Shown in pieces: positions 1 to 10,900 of a stretch of DNA of 64,000 nt (the stretch's first letter is position 1; the number at the start of each line of letters is the position of its first letter). The stretch comes from Teratosphaeria epicoccoides (Eukaryota; Ascomycota; Dothideomycetes; Mycosphaerellales; Teratosphaeriaceae). A program made the translations under genes and the position numbers. The notes below the pieces were generated by a model. That model did no database searches and was not told the DNA's origin. It saw nothing but the letters and a program-made list of their open reading frames with translations. The stretch lies in NCBI GenBank assembly GCA_021401465.1, contig JADDMT010000147.1, forward strand, positions 1 to 64,000. The letters are read 5' to 3'.

Positions 1-453
1 AGGTGTTAGACTCGGGAGCTATGAAGAATATCGACAATAGCAGTTAACCTTGTAACTGACTCTCCTCTAAGCAAGAGAGGATTAAATTGAGATTAAGCAC
101 GAAGCTCCTAACTGCCTGTCCTAAAGCCATCCCTATATACTAGAGAGCAACAGAGCAGCTCTGTTAGATCTGTCGACAGACCTGACAGATCTGTGTCTGT
201 AGATCTGTAGACTAACCCCACAGATCTAAGGGTCTGTCATCACATGACAGATCCCTTCTTCCTTGTAAGCCTATGGATCTGTAGACTAACCCTACAGATC
301 TGGGGATCTGTCCTCACGTGACAGATCCTTTCTTCTATGACTATGCCTATGACTCATAGTACTCCTATAACGGTACTATGACTCATAGCACTCAGGACCT
401 ACATGATCCTGTATCCTACAGTACTCCGGACAGTACTCCTGACACTCATGACA
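1..453 (-). mobile_element. G2-family LTR, minus strand, cut by window edge
   Basis: Reverse complement of the G2 LTR seen complete at 2918-3400. The outer terminus TGTCATGAGTG lies at 453 reading leftwards, and the other end runs out of the window. It abuts RNase H coding sequence of a plus-strand G2 copy without a gap. This fits a minus-strand G2 element inserted into another G2 copy, with its body to the left. It contains repeated AGATCTGT-like words typical of this LTR. Confidence 0.8.
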
Positions 454-2222
454 TCTAGCCATAGTAGACGCCTATAAGGCGTAGCGAGTCTACTTAGAAG
501 GTTCTAAGCACTAGGTTATATTCTACACTAACCATGAGAACTTGCGATACTTCACGACGACGAAAGAGTTAAACTGACGACAAGTCCGATAGAGTAAGGA
601 ACTCTCTAGCTTTAAATATAAGATCGTCTATCGCAAGGGGTCCGAGAACGTACGCGCTAACGCACTTAGCCGCTAGACTAACTACATGAAGGGCGTGAAA
701 CAAGAAAAACATGCCGTTCTCTAGGAGAATAGCGATAGCACGCTTAGAGTTAACCGACTTGCGGCCATGGCGATCACATAGACTAGCGAATTCTAGAACG
801 ACCTAAAGAACGCACTAGTCTATGACCTAACTATACTCGCTGTCCGCAACGACATTAAGGGACAGGAGGACTAGGAAGACGAAGACAGAGTACTTCTCTT
901 CTAAGGGTTAGTATACATGCTAACATCCTTACGTTTAGAGCTACTACGCCTCTTACATGACGTACCTTAGGCAGGACACCCGGGGGTGTCTAAAATGAAG
1001 CAAATTCTCTAACAGGAATATTACTTCCCTAGGATAGGCAGAGTAATCGAGGACTATGTCTGTTAATGTGTAACTTGCTAACAGAGTAAGCATGACTATT
1101 ACAAACTGTATAGGTTACTATGACCGCTAAAGGTACCCTAATAGCCATAGGAATCGCTCGCTATAGACTTGATTATCAAACTACCCTAGTCAAGAGAACC
1201 CGCCACGAATAAGTTCTTCGATAGAATCATGGTAGTAGTCGACTAATTTACTAAGTTTAGGAAGTTTATCCTATACCGCGAAGACTTTAAGACTAAAGAT
1301 ATCGCGTATGTCTTTATTAAGTAGGTAGTAGCATTACATAGTATGCTACGAGACCTAGTAACGGACCGAGGATCCACGTTTACCTCTAATTTCTAGAAGG
1401 CCCTAATGAGACAATTCTAGGTCAAACATTGACTAAGTACTTCCTTCTACCCTTAGACAGATAGACAGACCGAACGTCTAAATCAGACGTTAGAATAGTA
1501 CCTTCGATCCTATGTGAATAGGGACTAGAACAACTAGGTAGAGTTGTTGCTAATAGCATAACTCGCGTATAATAGCACGCTAGCAGAGTCGATAGGACTC
1601 TCGCCATTTTAGATAGCGTACGGATTAGCTATAGAAGACGTTCTAGACATCTTAGCTAAGGATTAAAACCTAGTAGCACTTAGGCGAGTAGAACACCTAC
1701 GCTGACTGCAAACAGAAGTACGACTTAACCTGTAGTTCTATTAGCAGAACATGGCACGGTACGTAAATCGTAAGAGAATTAAGGGACTAATTCTAAAGGA
1801 GAGGGACAAGGTATATCTCCTCTGCTGTTACATTAAATCAGACAAGCCAAGTAAAAAACTAGACGCTATAAAACTAGGACTATTCCGGATTAAGGCTAAG
1901 AAAGGACTAGTTAATTTTAAGTTACAGCTACCTAAGCAGATAAGAATACATCTAGTATTCTATGTCTCTCTGCTAGAACAAGTAGCGCTAGACGCTACGC
2001 TACAAACGGAACCCTTACTACTTGACCCCGAAGTAGAAGAACTAGAGTACACTGTCGAGAAGATCGTCGACACTTACTAGGTAGACAGACAGCAAGAGTA
2101 CTTAGTAAAATGGGAAGGATACAGGAGTACCGAAAACACCTAGGAACCCCTTAAACACCTACGAAACTATTAGTAGAAGGTATAGAGCTTTAAGCAAAAA
2201 ACGAACCTAGGAAGAAGGTTAT
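454..2222 (+). pseudogene. G2 copy 1 pol fragment: RNase H, integrase, chromodomain
   Basis: Decayed 3' half of a Ty3/Gypsy polyprotein. Read through many TAG/TAA codons, it gives the end of RNase H (about 454-680), the integrase zinc-binding region with CxxC (about 900-1090), the DDE core (about 1150-1600; the FTKF-like stretch, the VTDRGS-like second Asp and the QTERLNQ motif with its catalytic Glu are visible), and a post-integrase domain ending in a chromodomain (EYLVKWEGY at about 2095-2121). The best open piece is 1751-2080. The chromodomain identifies a chromovirus, which integrates into marked chromatin. The 5' half is missing, cut at the inverted LTR at 453. In-frame stops are mostly TAG, as expected from RIP of CAG and TGG. 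Confidence 0.88.
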
Positions 2223-2728
2223 GAGCTACGACTAGGCTCCTACGGGACGCTATTAATAGGCTCGGCTACTACGCCATCTAGGAAACCCTAATACGACGTA
2301 TTAGCGAAACCTTCTATTATGCTCTATGTCGTAGGACTAAGAGCAAGACTAGTCGAGGGATCTAGGTTAAGAAGAAACCTAGCCTGCTAAAGAGCCTGCT
2401 CTTTAGCCTCGTCTTCCCTAATCTCACGCTCCTTAAGAGCGTGACTATCCTCGACTTTACGGTTAACCGCGTCTAACTATTTCTGAAGACGCATCTCCTT
2501 TACATGCGCCTCTATTATCTTCTGCGAAGCCTTAGCTAGGGCTGCCTTCACACGATCGAGATTAGCAATTAGTCTTTTCCGCTAATTACCTAACTTCTTC
2601 TATTCGACCTCTATTACCTTTGCGTCGTAACTTCGACAGTTGCTAAAGTAACACTATGAACATTTCCCTAAGGAAATGTGCACTTAACAAACGAGCTTTA
2701 ACTCTTAACACTAAGTATAGGACTTCAT
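2207..2728 (-). pseudogene. antisense gene of G2 (copy 1): Cys-cluster plus coiled-coil protein
   Basis: Opposite strand to pol, between pol and the 3' LTR, overlapping the pol end tail to tail. ATG at 2728-2726; a frame of 174 codons runs to TAG at 2207-2209, broken by RIP-type stops. Compared with copy 2 (60563-61085), the start reads M-K-S-C-T-Q-C and the cysteines follow C-x2-C-x6-C-x8-C-x2-C-x4-C. That is close to the fungal Zn2Cys6 pattern, but the last spacing is shorter than usual. A long charged heptad-like segment follows (roughly residues 40-110), likely a coiled coil. Function unknown; a DNA- or RNA-binding accessory or regulator of the element is an inference. The cysteine pattern survives in both copies only when RIP changes are discounted (the second Cys codon of copy 1 reads TAT). 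Confidence 0.6.
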
Positions 2729-2917
2729 GCTATCCTAGCCCTAATAATAGATTCGATTCGCGCGGCATTTGCGTTTCTGCGTTAAAGGGGCGTTAGTATC
2801 TAGGATGACATAAGGTAGTAATGTAGAAAGAGAAGACATTACTACACAAAGAAAGAGTAAGAGAAACCTCGCACTAATAAGGTAGCTTAGGGACGAGCTA
2901 GGCTAAGAGGGGGATAG

Positions 2918-3400
2918 TGTCATGAGTGTCATGAGTGCTATGAGTTACGAGCACTATAGCCTAAGTCATAGCGGTCATGAGTGCTATAAGTTACAGTGTT
3001 ATAAGTCATAGTACTATGAGTTATAACGCAGGCATAGAAGAGAGGGTCTGTCACGTAAGGATAGATACCTAGATCTGTAGGGTTAGTCTACAGATCTATA
3101 GGCCTACAGGGAGAAGGGATCTATCATGTAAGAACAGACCCTAGGATCTATAGGGTTAGTCTATAGATCTATAGACATAGGTCTAATAGGTCTGTTAACA
3201 GATCTAATAGAGCTACCTTGTCTCTCTAGTATATAGGGATGGCTTTAGGACAGGTAGTTAGGAGCTTCGTGCTTAATTACAATCTTCTCCTCTAGGGGGG
3301 ATAGTTAGTACAAGGTTAATTACCTTTGTTAATATTCTTTACTACTCTGTAAGTCTAACACCTAATCCCCTTCCTGCTATTAGCACCTACCCTTCTGACA
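2918..3400 (+). mobile_element. G2 copy 1 3' LTR (483 bp)
   Basis: Begins TGTCATGAG and ends CTTCTGACA, so TG...CA termini. It is preceded by a purine-rich tract (2906-2917) that would serve as polypurine tract. Homologous to LTRs at 46592-47062 and 61277-61747. It contains a TATATAG box, and about 40 bp downstream GTGCTTAA, the complement of the sequence just after the 5' LTR of copy 2. The 5' partner lies outside the window or was lost. Confidence 0.9.
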
Positions 3401-4060
3401 CTTGCTGTCTAAGCATGTCTGGCGATTCCTAAGAAACTGCGACTACTGCGGTCGTAATAAGGTGTAGAGAGAGTACAAGCATAGACTACTAAAGCTACTA
3501 CTAGTTCCTAACAGATTCTTCTAGGAAATCTCGATAGATTTCATGACGGACCTGCCTGAGTCCGAGGGATGTTAGTACCTGTAGGTTATTAAAGACCGCT
3601 TATACAAGTCTGTAGTATTATAGGTAATGCCTAGCATAAAAGCAGAGGAATACGCGGAAAAGTTTATAGACTACTAGGCCTAGTACCACGGAATGCTAAC
3701 AGCTATTACAAGCGACTAGGATACTAACTAGACTAGCACCTTTTAGAGGACCTTGTGTAAAAGAATAGGAGTGTCCTAGCGGTTAAGCTCTACGTATTAC
3801 CTATAAATAGACAGAGGCCCTAAACGCCTTAACTAAGAGGTATAGGCGTACCTTTAGAACTTCATTGATTATAAGTAATCTGACTAGAGGTAGTAGCTCC
3901 CTGTAGCATAGCTAGCACTAAACGGGAGGTACTACTTAGGGATTAGCATAAGCCCCTTCTTCGCTACCTATGACTACGAAGCATAGGGCCCTATGCCTTT
4001 AGCTAAGGACGCCGAAGAGCCTAGCCTGTTAAAAGCTACTAAGAGGGCAAAGGTATTCGT
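3401..4060 (+). pseudogene. Ty3/Gypsy integrase fragment (third family, G3)
   Basis: Reading through TAG codons gives a zinc-binding CxxC, then the integrase core with SIDFMTDLPES at about 3536-3568, ITSDRDTNW at about 3703-3730 and the YYPQTD motif near 3800. It differs clearly in sequence from G1 and G2 integrases, so it is a separate family. Upstream it is interrupted by the G2 LTR ending at 3400; downstream it becomes unrecognisable near 4060. No LTRs of this family are seen. Confidence 0.75.
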
Positions 4061-4923
4061 AGAGAAGATCCGGAGCATAACGGGAATCTGCTAGGCTACT
4101 ATAGTAGCTTCTATGTAGGAACAAGAGGATTCCTGTATACATACTGTTTACCTGTGACATAAGGGTTCCTTAGATTAGTAGCGTATACACTATATAGCTT
4201 ACTATAGTATCTACTAGACCTAATCCTACACTAATCTTAGTACACGCGCTAATTAGAGCTAGCTATAGCGAAGCTAGTAGTAATTAGCGTAGTGCTATTT
4301 AGAGTGTTTAAGTTGTACTAAGTAGGACCTAGGTCGTTTATAAAGGTAGTGCTCTAATTAGAGACATAATACTAGGTTACTTTATTCTTAAACAAAGGTA
4401 GTACCTTGTTAAAGCAGCTAAGGTTATAAGCTTCGCGAAGGAAGCAAATATATGCCTAGAGCTTACTAAGGTCAAGGGTCAGATGCCTTAAGTCGTCAGA
4501 GCTACTAGGAGTTAGCTATAGTCAGAGAAGCTAACTACACTAGATAACCTACTAGAGCTCAAGAATCTATGCGAGCTTTGCGTCAAACAAAGCACTATCT
4601 AGTAGGATTAGTGACATACCTCTCTGTAGAGCCATGTTAATGTGTTAGAGAAGCTGTAGTTAGTAATTAATGATAATGAGAAAGAGAAGGACAATCGAGA
4701 AGGGGATAGAGAGCTTTATACAGAGTTAGACCTACCTATAAAAGCAGAGTAATTACATGAATTTGCGAACATGTAAGTAGCAAACATGCTCTAGCATATT
4801 GTTCTCTTTTATAAGAGCATTATTCTAATAGTACAAGCATGCTACAATAAACATCTTTACTAGTTAGTAGATTAGAAGATAGTATAAGTACGCTAAATAT
4901 ACTAGTATATGCTAGAGTAGGAG
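4061..4923. other. RIP-degraded repeat DNA; 3' end belongs to a Copia element
   Basis: No intact coding frame. The last 150 bp or so (about 4790-4923) recur inverted at 63571-63720, next to the same LTR, so they are the 3' internal end of the Copia element. The rest (4061-4790) is AT-shifted and full of stops on both strands; I could not assign a protein. Confidence 0.6.
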
Positions 4924-5186
4924 TGTTAAAATGTAATAGGTAGTCGCATACTAGCTGTACTAAGTTAGTAGGAGTCAGAGTTAGGCAAGACCCTGACTCT
5001 GACCTCTCTGACTCAGGTTAGGGGTTAAGGGATATATAACCCTAGCTAGGAAGAGAAGAATTTTTACCTCTTCTCTTCTATCTATTATGTTCATTATATA
5101 TCTAATACCTAACATAACATATTTATTCTGTAGCTACTTCCTATACGTAAATCTATTGCCTGTATTTAAGGACTTAATTCAAAACA
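4924..5186 (+). mobile_element. Copia-family LTR (263 bp), 3' LTR
   Basis: Starts TGTTAAAATG, ends CAAAACA, and aligns along its length with 44766-45027 (plus) and 63320-63570 (minus). A GGATATATAACC box lies in the middle. The internal sequence is on its left, so this is the 3' LTR of a plus-strand element whose body is mostly lost. Confidence 0.8.
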
Positions 5187-6030
5187 TCTTGAAGTAGCTA
5201 CTAACTACTTTGCTAGCTTTGCTAAGGTCTTTAACAGTTAAGCTAAGTAACTTCTTAATACCTCGATTAGCTTTAGCTGTCTTACGCCTCACAGCTGCAG
5301 CTAGTCGTGCTCGAGTACTACGAGTAATTCTACGGCCTTAACTAGCAGTCGAACAAGAGTAGCTCGCTATAGCAGTAGTAGTAGTAATAGAGTAAGAGTA
5401 GCTAACTATAGCAGCTATAGTATCGACCTCGTTATTTGTCTATTTATCTACAGCGTCTGCCGCGTCTGATTAGTAAGTCGTTATAATCTAACAGGCCTAC
5501 ATTAAGCTCTTTAACCTTATTGTCTGCATTACTAGCTATTATAGCGTTAGCGCTCCTACGCTTCTTAGACATATGACGTACTATGTTTAGCTAGTCTTCC
5601 TTCGTCTTAGCCTTTGTCTAAGTAATAGTATTAAGGCATGCCTTTGTAGTAGTAGCATAAGTAGCTTCTTTAGTAGCAAACTTATACTACTCTAACTAGA
5701 TCTTGTAATATTTACTCTCTTTCTTATAGCTAGTTACTAACGTACCTTTACCTTCAAGCTATACTTTAAACTTATTAGCCTTGTTCTTTACTGTCTTGTT
5801 AAGACTGTTATAGTACTAACTAACTACTTCTTTAAACCTGTTTATAACTGCTACCTAATAGCTATTAACGTTATACATCTCTTTTATCTTAGGCTTAAGC
5901 TAGATACGTAGCGCGGTAATATACTCTTCTTTGTTAAGGCCTTAATTGTAGTGTCTTAGCGCATTAGTAGGAGCTATAGTGTTATAATGAGTAGTAGTAT
6001 AAGAGCGCTTCTACGCTCCTCGTACTAGTA
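5187..6030 (-). pseudogene. decayed ORF of unknown family, minus strand
   Basis: The minus strand holds one long frame read through TAG/TAA codons (about 5950 down to 5560, then on to about 5200). It is rich in Lys, Asn, Ala and Thr, with a stretch resembling a charged DNA-binding or coiled region. I do not recognise it; a DNA-transposon or phage-type accessory protein is possible. The frame continues left of the G1 composite, which inserted at 6030 with duplication TAGTA, so part of this unit should lie at 27542-28000. RIP-type stops show that it is itself repetitive. Confidence 0.4.
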
Positions 6031-6390
6031 TGATACGGTTGATACTAGGGGGCCATTAGAACCGCATGGGTTCTAATGCCTACCCTTAGCATGTAGTAAC
6101 CCTGCCACATATAGCAAGGGGGTCCTTCGTACATATGTTAGCTTGTATGTTGTCTAAGTAGGATTAGTTGTCGACGTAGGACGCCCCTATGTCGCTAACC
6201 CTACGGTACCCCTACGGGGTTAGGCTCAGACATGCTTTCTCTAATTAAGGAGCGTTAGGGGTTATAAGCACCCTTAGCGCTACCTCTGCGATAAGTAGAA
6301 AGCAGCGCTGTCTTATACCTACTAAAAGGTCGGATTACTCTGTCATACTACGAGATATTTCCATATCATATAGCATATACATCTATATTA
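6031..6390 (+). mobile_element. G1-A 5' LTR (360 bp)
   Basis: Starts TGATACGG and ends TATATTA (TATATCA before RIP). Exactly 360 bp, like the complete LTRs at 7527, 15664, 27177, 50304 and 58113. It contains a TTATAAG box and, about 34 bp downstream, AGAAAGCAG. Confidence 0.93.
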
Positions 6391-6439
6391 GTTCTGCTTT
6401 CTCCCCCCTGCTTTGCAGTCTAGTAGAGAATACTACGAT

Positions 6440-7526
6440 ATGTCTAGAGCACTACAAACTCGCAACTAACGCGTAGCGAGCGCTATCCTAAGCGCCCGCG
6501 ATAGCGAAGCTAGCCTAAGTAACTAGCCCGTAGAAGTACCCCCTGCGAGCGACACTACACTAAGCGACGGTTCCGCTAGAGGCTAATTACGCGGCAGACA
6601 AGGTAATAGACCCCTCGCATAGGGACTGCAGCTAACCCTAACTATCGACCTGGCCCTCGTAGCCATAATTGTCAATTAGGTCGCGAACCGCCTTGCGAAC
6701 TAGAGCTAGAGCCGTACCGCTTCTAGTAGCGACAACGGCGAGGACGACGAAGACGTCGCTATAAGTAGTACTAATAAACTAGCGGACGAAGAAATCTAGC
6801 GAGATTTCACGCTAGGGACCTACGAAGACAACTTACTAGGAGGCGTAGACTCTCCGCGTGTGCCTGCAAACCTAGTGCCTAAATTTAGGGCCATAGTAGG
6901 CTAACTAGGAGGTAGTCGTAACGCACGCAACCTGAAGCCGTTTAAGGGAGACACCTTAAAGGAGGCTCGAACTTTCTTGTAGGCATGTAAGGCAGTTTTC
7001 GTGCTTAACTTACGCGGATATTCTACAGAGGGCGAACGAGTCGCCTTTAGTGTGATGTAGCTCGAAGAGGATAAGGAACCTCGCAATAATTAGCATGAGT
7101 AGTATAACCTTATGCAGGTCTACGACAGAATGTATATGTAGGCGGACTTTCGCTAGTTCTATGTCGACTAGGTCGAGGATCTAGGGAATTACGCCCTTAC
7201 TATGTCTGTCGAGGACGAGAAGGCTAAGCAGGGGAAGGGACAAACAACCTCTAGCTTCGCTACCTACCTCGCCACGCTTAAGGGACAGATGCTACCTTAT
7301 ACTAAGACGTAATGCGTGTAGCACTTACTCGTTAAACTTGATGACAATCTTTAGAATACAATTATGACTTTTCATGAACTTGTAACAACTTAGCAAGACC
7401 TCGTGTCCCTTGCGACACGTATGGAGATTACCTTGAAGCGAAATAGAAAATCAGGCGGCAAGGATAATAAGCGTCTAAGCCCTAAGGACCTACTAAAGGG
7501 CCGCTATTACAAGCGCCCTAGGGGTC
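6440..7526 (+). pseudogene. G1-A gag fragment
   Basis: Starts at the conserved ATG (6440) and follows the gag frame of copies B and D, with the capsid-like region at about 6900-7500. It ends at the Arg/Gly-rich end of gag, where the LTR of copy B begins without a gap at 7527. Numerous RIP stops. No zinc knuckle, protease or later domains remain. Confidence 0.8.
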
Positions 7527-7886
7527 TGATACGGTTGATACTAGGGGGCTATTAGAACCGCATGGGTTCTAATGCCTACCCTTAGCATGTAGTAACCCTG
7601 CTACATATGGCAAGGGGGTCCTTCGTACATACGTTAGCTCGTATGTCGTCTAAGTAGGATTAGTTGTCGACGTAGGACGCCCCCACGTCGCTGACCCTAC
7701 GGTACCCCTGCGGGGTTAGGCTCGGACATGCTTTCCCTAATTAAGGAGCGTCAGGGGTTATAAGTACCCTTAGCGCTACCTCTAGGATAAGCAGAAAGCA
7801 GCGCTGTCTTGTACCTATTAAAAGGTCGGATTACTCTGTCATACTACGAGATATTTTCATATCATATAGCATATACATCTATATTA
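7527..7886 (+). mobile_element. G1-B 5' LTR (360 bp)
   Basis: TGATACGG to TATATTA; same internal landmarks as the other G1 LTRs. It sits directly against the truncated gag of copy A, preceded by GGGTC. Confidence 0.93.
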
Positions 7887-7935
7887 GTTCTGCTTTCTCC
7901 CCCCTGCTTTACAGTCTAGCAGAGAATACTACGAT

Positions 7936-10900
7936 ATGTCTAGAGTACTACGAACTCGCAACTAACGCATAGCGAGCGCTATCCCGAGCGCCTGCGATAG
8001 CGAAGCTAGCCTAAGTAACTAGCCCGCAGAAGTACCCCCTGCGAGCGACACTGCATTAAGCGACAGTTCCGCTAGAGGCTAATTACGCGGCAGACAAGGC
8101 AATAGACCCCCCGCACAGGGACTGCAGCTAACCCCGACTATTAACCTAGCCCTTGTAGCCATGATTGTCGATTAGGTCGCGAACTGCCTTGCGAACTAAA
8201 GCTAGAGCCGCACTACTCCTAGTAGCAACAACAGCGAGGACGACGAAGACGTCGCCATGAGTAGTACTAATGAACTAGCAGACGAAGAAATCTAGCGAGA
8301 TTTTACGCTAGGGACCTGCAAAGACAACTTACTAGGAGGCGCAGACCCTCTGTGTGTGCCTGCAAACCTAGTGCCTAAATTCGGGGCCATAGTAGGCTAA
8401 CTAGGAGGTAGTCGTAACGCACGCAACCTGAAGCCGTTTAAGGGAGACACCTTGAAGGAGGCTCGAACTTTCTTGTAGGCATGTAAGGTAGTTTTCGTGC
8501 TTAACCTACGCGGATATTCTACAGAGGGCGAACGAGTCGCCTTTAGTATGATATAGCTCAAAGAGGATAAGGAACCTCGCAACAATTAGCATGAGCGGTA
8601 TGACCTTATGCGGGTCTACGACAGAACGTATACATAGGTAGACTTTCGCTAGTTCTGTGTCGACTAGGTCGAGGATCTAGGGAATTGCGCCCTTACTATG
8701 TCTGTCAAGTACGAGAGGGCTAAGCAGGGGAAGAGACAAACAACCTCTAGCTTCGCTACCTATCTTGCCACGCTCGAGGGACAGATGCTACCCTATACTA
8801 AGACGTAACGCATGCGGCACTTGCTTATCAAACTTGATAACAATCTTCAGAACATAATCATGACTTTTCATGAACTTCCGATAACTCGGCAAGACCTCGT
8901 GTCCCTTGCGACATGTATGGAAATCACCTTGAAGCGAAATAGAAAATCGGGCAGTAAGGACAATAAGCGTCTAAGTCCCGAGGACCTACTAAAGGGCCGC
9001 TATTACAAGCGCCCTAGGGGCTACGTCTAACGCGGTAGTTCATTCTAGAGGAGTAAGCCCTCCGAGCCAAAAGATAGTAGCGAGAAGCCTCTAAGTAGCT
9101 GCTACATCTGTGGAGTAAGAGACTACTAGGCGGCTCGCTGTCCTAAACGAAGTGATAGGAAGAAGGTAAGCAAGGTGTCCGAATCCTCCCTAGAGGGGAG
9201 GCGAAAGAAGGACAAGCCCGAGACAACCGAATGGCTACTACAGGTATCTAAGCTGTCTGTTACTAATAGTGTAGACTTGTGGCCTGCCTAGCGCCTATCC
9301 GGTACGGTCCGAGTTAATGGCTCGCTTAAGCTAGTAGACTATATGTTAGATGACCTTGCGGAGGTTAACGTGATACCCTAGAGGGTAATCGTACGGCTTG
9401 GTTTAAAGCCGATCCTAGGAGCCCTGCTGCCTACCATGAAGTCCTTTTAGGGCGAAGGCGTAGCGGCTTAAGGCGCGTATAACGTGCGCCTCTAACTCGC
9501 GGACTCTTTAGGAGAAGTACGCTAGACTAACAAAGTCTTCTACGCTAAAGACGTTCCTAATAAGGAGCTCCTGCTTAGCCGCCCTTAGCGCTACAAGCAG
9601 GGAGTCGTTGTTAATAGAGCTACTAACAACTAGTTCTACGGCTCTATAGGCGAAGTTCCTACGGTATAGATGCGTGACGCACATAGCTTCTACAAGGACA
9701 TAAAGAAGGTCTAATGCATGTATACGGTCTACATACAGAACGTTAAGGAGGACGTTACCCTTCTGCCTAAGTTAGAGGAATACGCCGATATTTTCGACGT
9801 AGAGGCTACGGCCTATGCCTAGGCCCTAGACGCGGAACATGCAATTAACCTTAAGGAGAGTTACAATCCTCCGCATTAACCTCTGTACCCTATGTCGGAA
9901 TCGTAGCTCGAAATACTTCGAGACTACCTCTACAAGGCGCAAAGGAACGCGTGGATCCGACGAAGCGACAGCAAGGCTAGAGCGCTAGTTATGTTCGTCC
10001 TAAAGAAGGATAACACGCTCCGCCTATGCGTTAACTATAGGGGCCTTAACGCGGTAACCTAGAAGAACCGCTACACCCTACTACTTATTAGCGAGACGCT
10101 TGACCGCCTTAGTCGCGCCGCCATCTTCTCGTCTATCGACTTGAAGGACGCCTACTATCGGATACCGATCCGAAAGGGCGACAAGTAGAAGACTACATTC
10201 CGAATGTAGTACAGACACTTCGAGTATACAGTGATGCCATTTAGCTTAACTAACGTACTAGTAACGTTCTAAGCGTATATTAACTAGGCCCTAGCCGGCC
10301 TCGTTAACAACTGCTACGTAGTATATTTAGACAATATACTAGTCTACTCTAACTCAAAGGAGGAGCACATTCGGCATCTAAGGATAGTGCTTAAACAGCT
10401 CCGCAAGTTCGCTCTATACGCGAACCTAAAGAAGTACTCATTCCTAACAGATAGGATTAAGTTTCTCGGATACATCGTCTCTACAGAAGGAGTCATCATA
10501 GATGACTAAAGGGTGTCCGTAATCGCGGAGTAGCTGTAGCTAACTACCCTCCGAGAAGTACAGGTGTTCCTAGGATTTACTAACTTCTATCGCAGATTCA
10601 TACGATCTTACTCGAAGATCGTGGCTCCCCTCACGGCCCTCGTAAAGGGCGCGGTTCAAGGAAAAAGCCAGGGAAAGTGCCTTGGGAGGAGGCTTAGAGT
10701 AAGGCCTTCTCTAAACTTAAAGCAGCTTTTTAAACTACGCCTATACTTCGGCACTTTGACCCTACTACAAAGATCCGGATAGAGACCGATGCTTCAAAAT
10801 TCGTAATAGCCGCAATTATATCGCAGCTCTAGTCGCATGAAGGCAGTACGTAATAGTACCTAATTGCCTTCTAGTCGCGGAAGATGTAGGGCGCTAAGCT

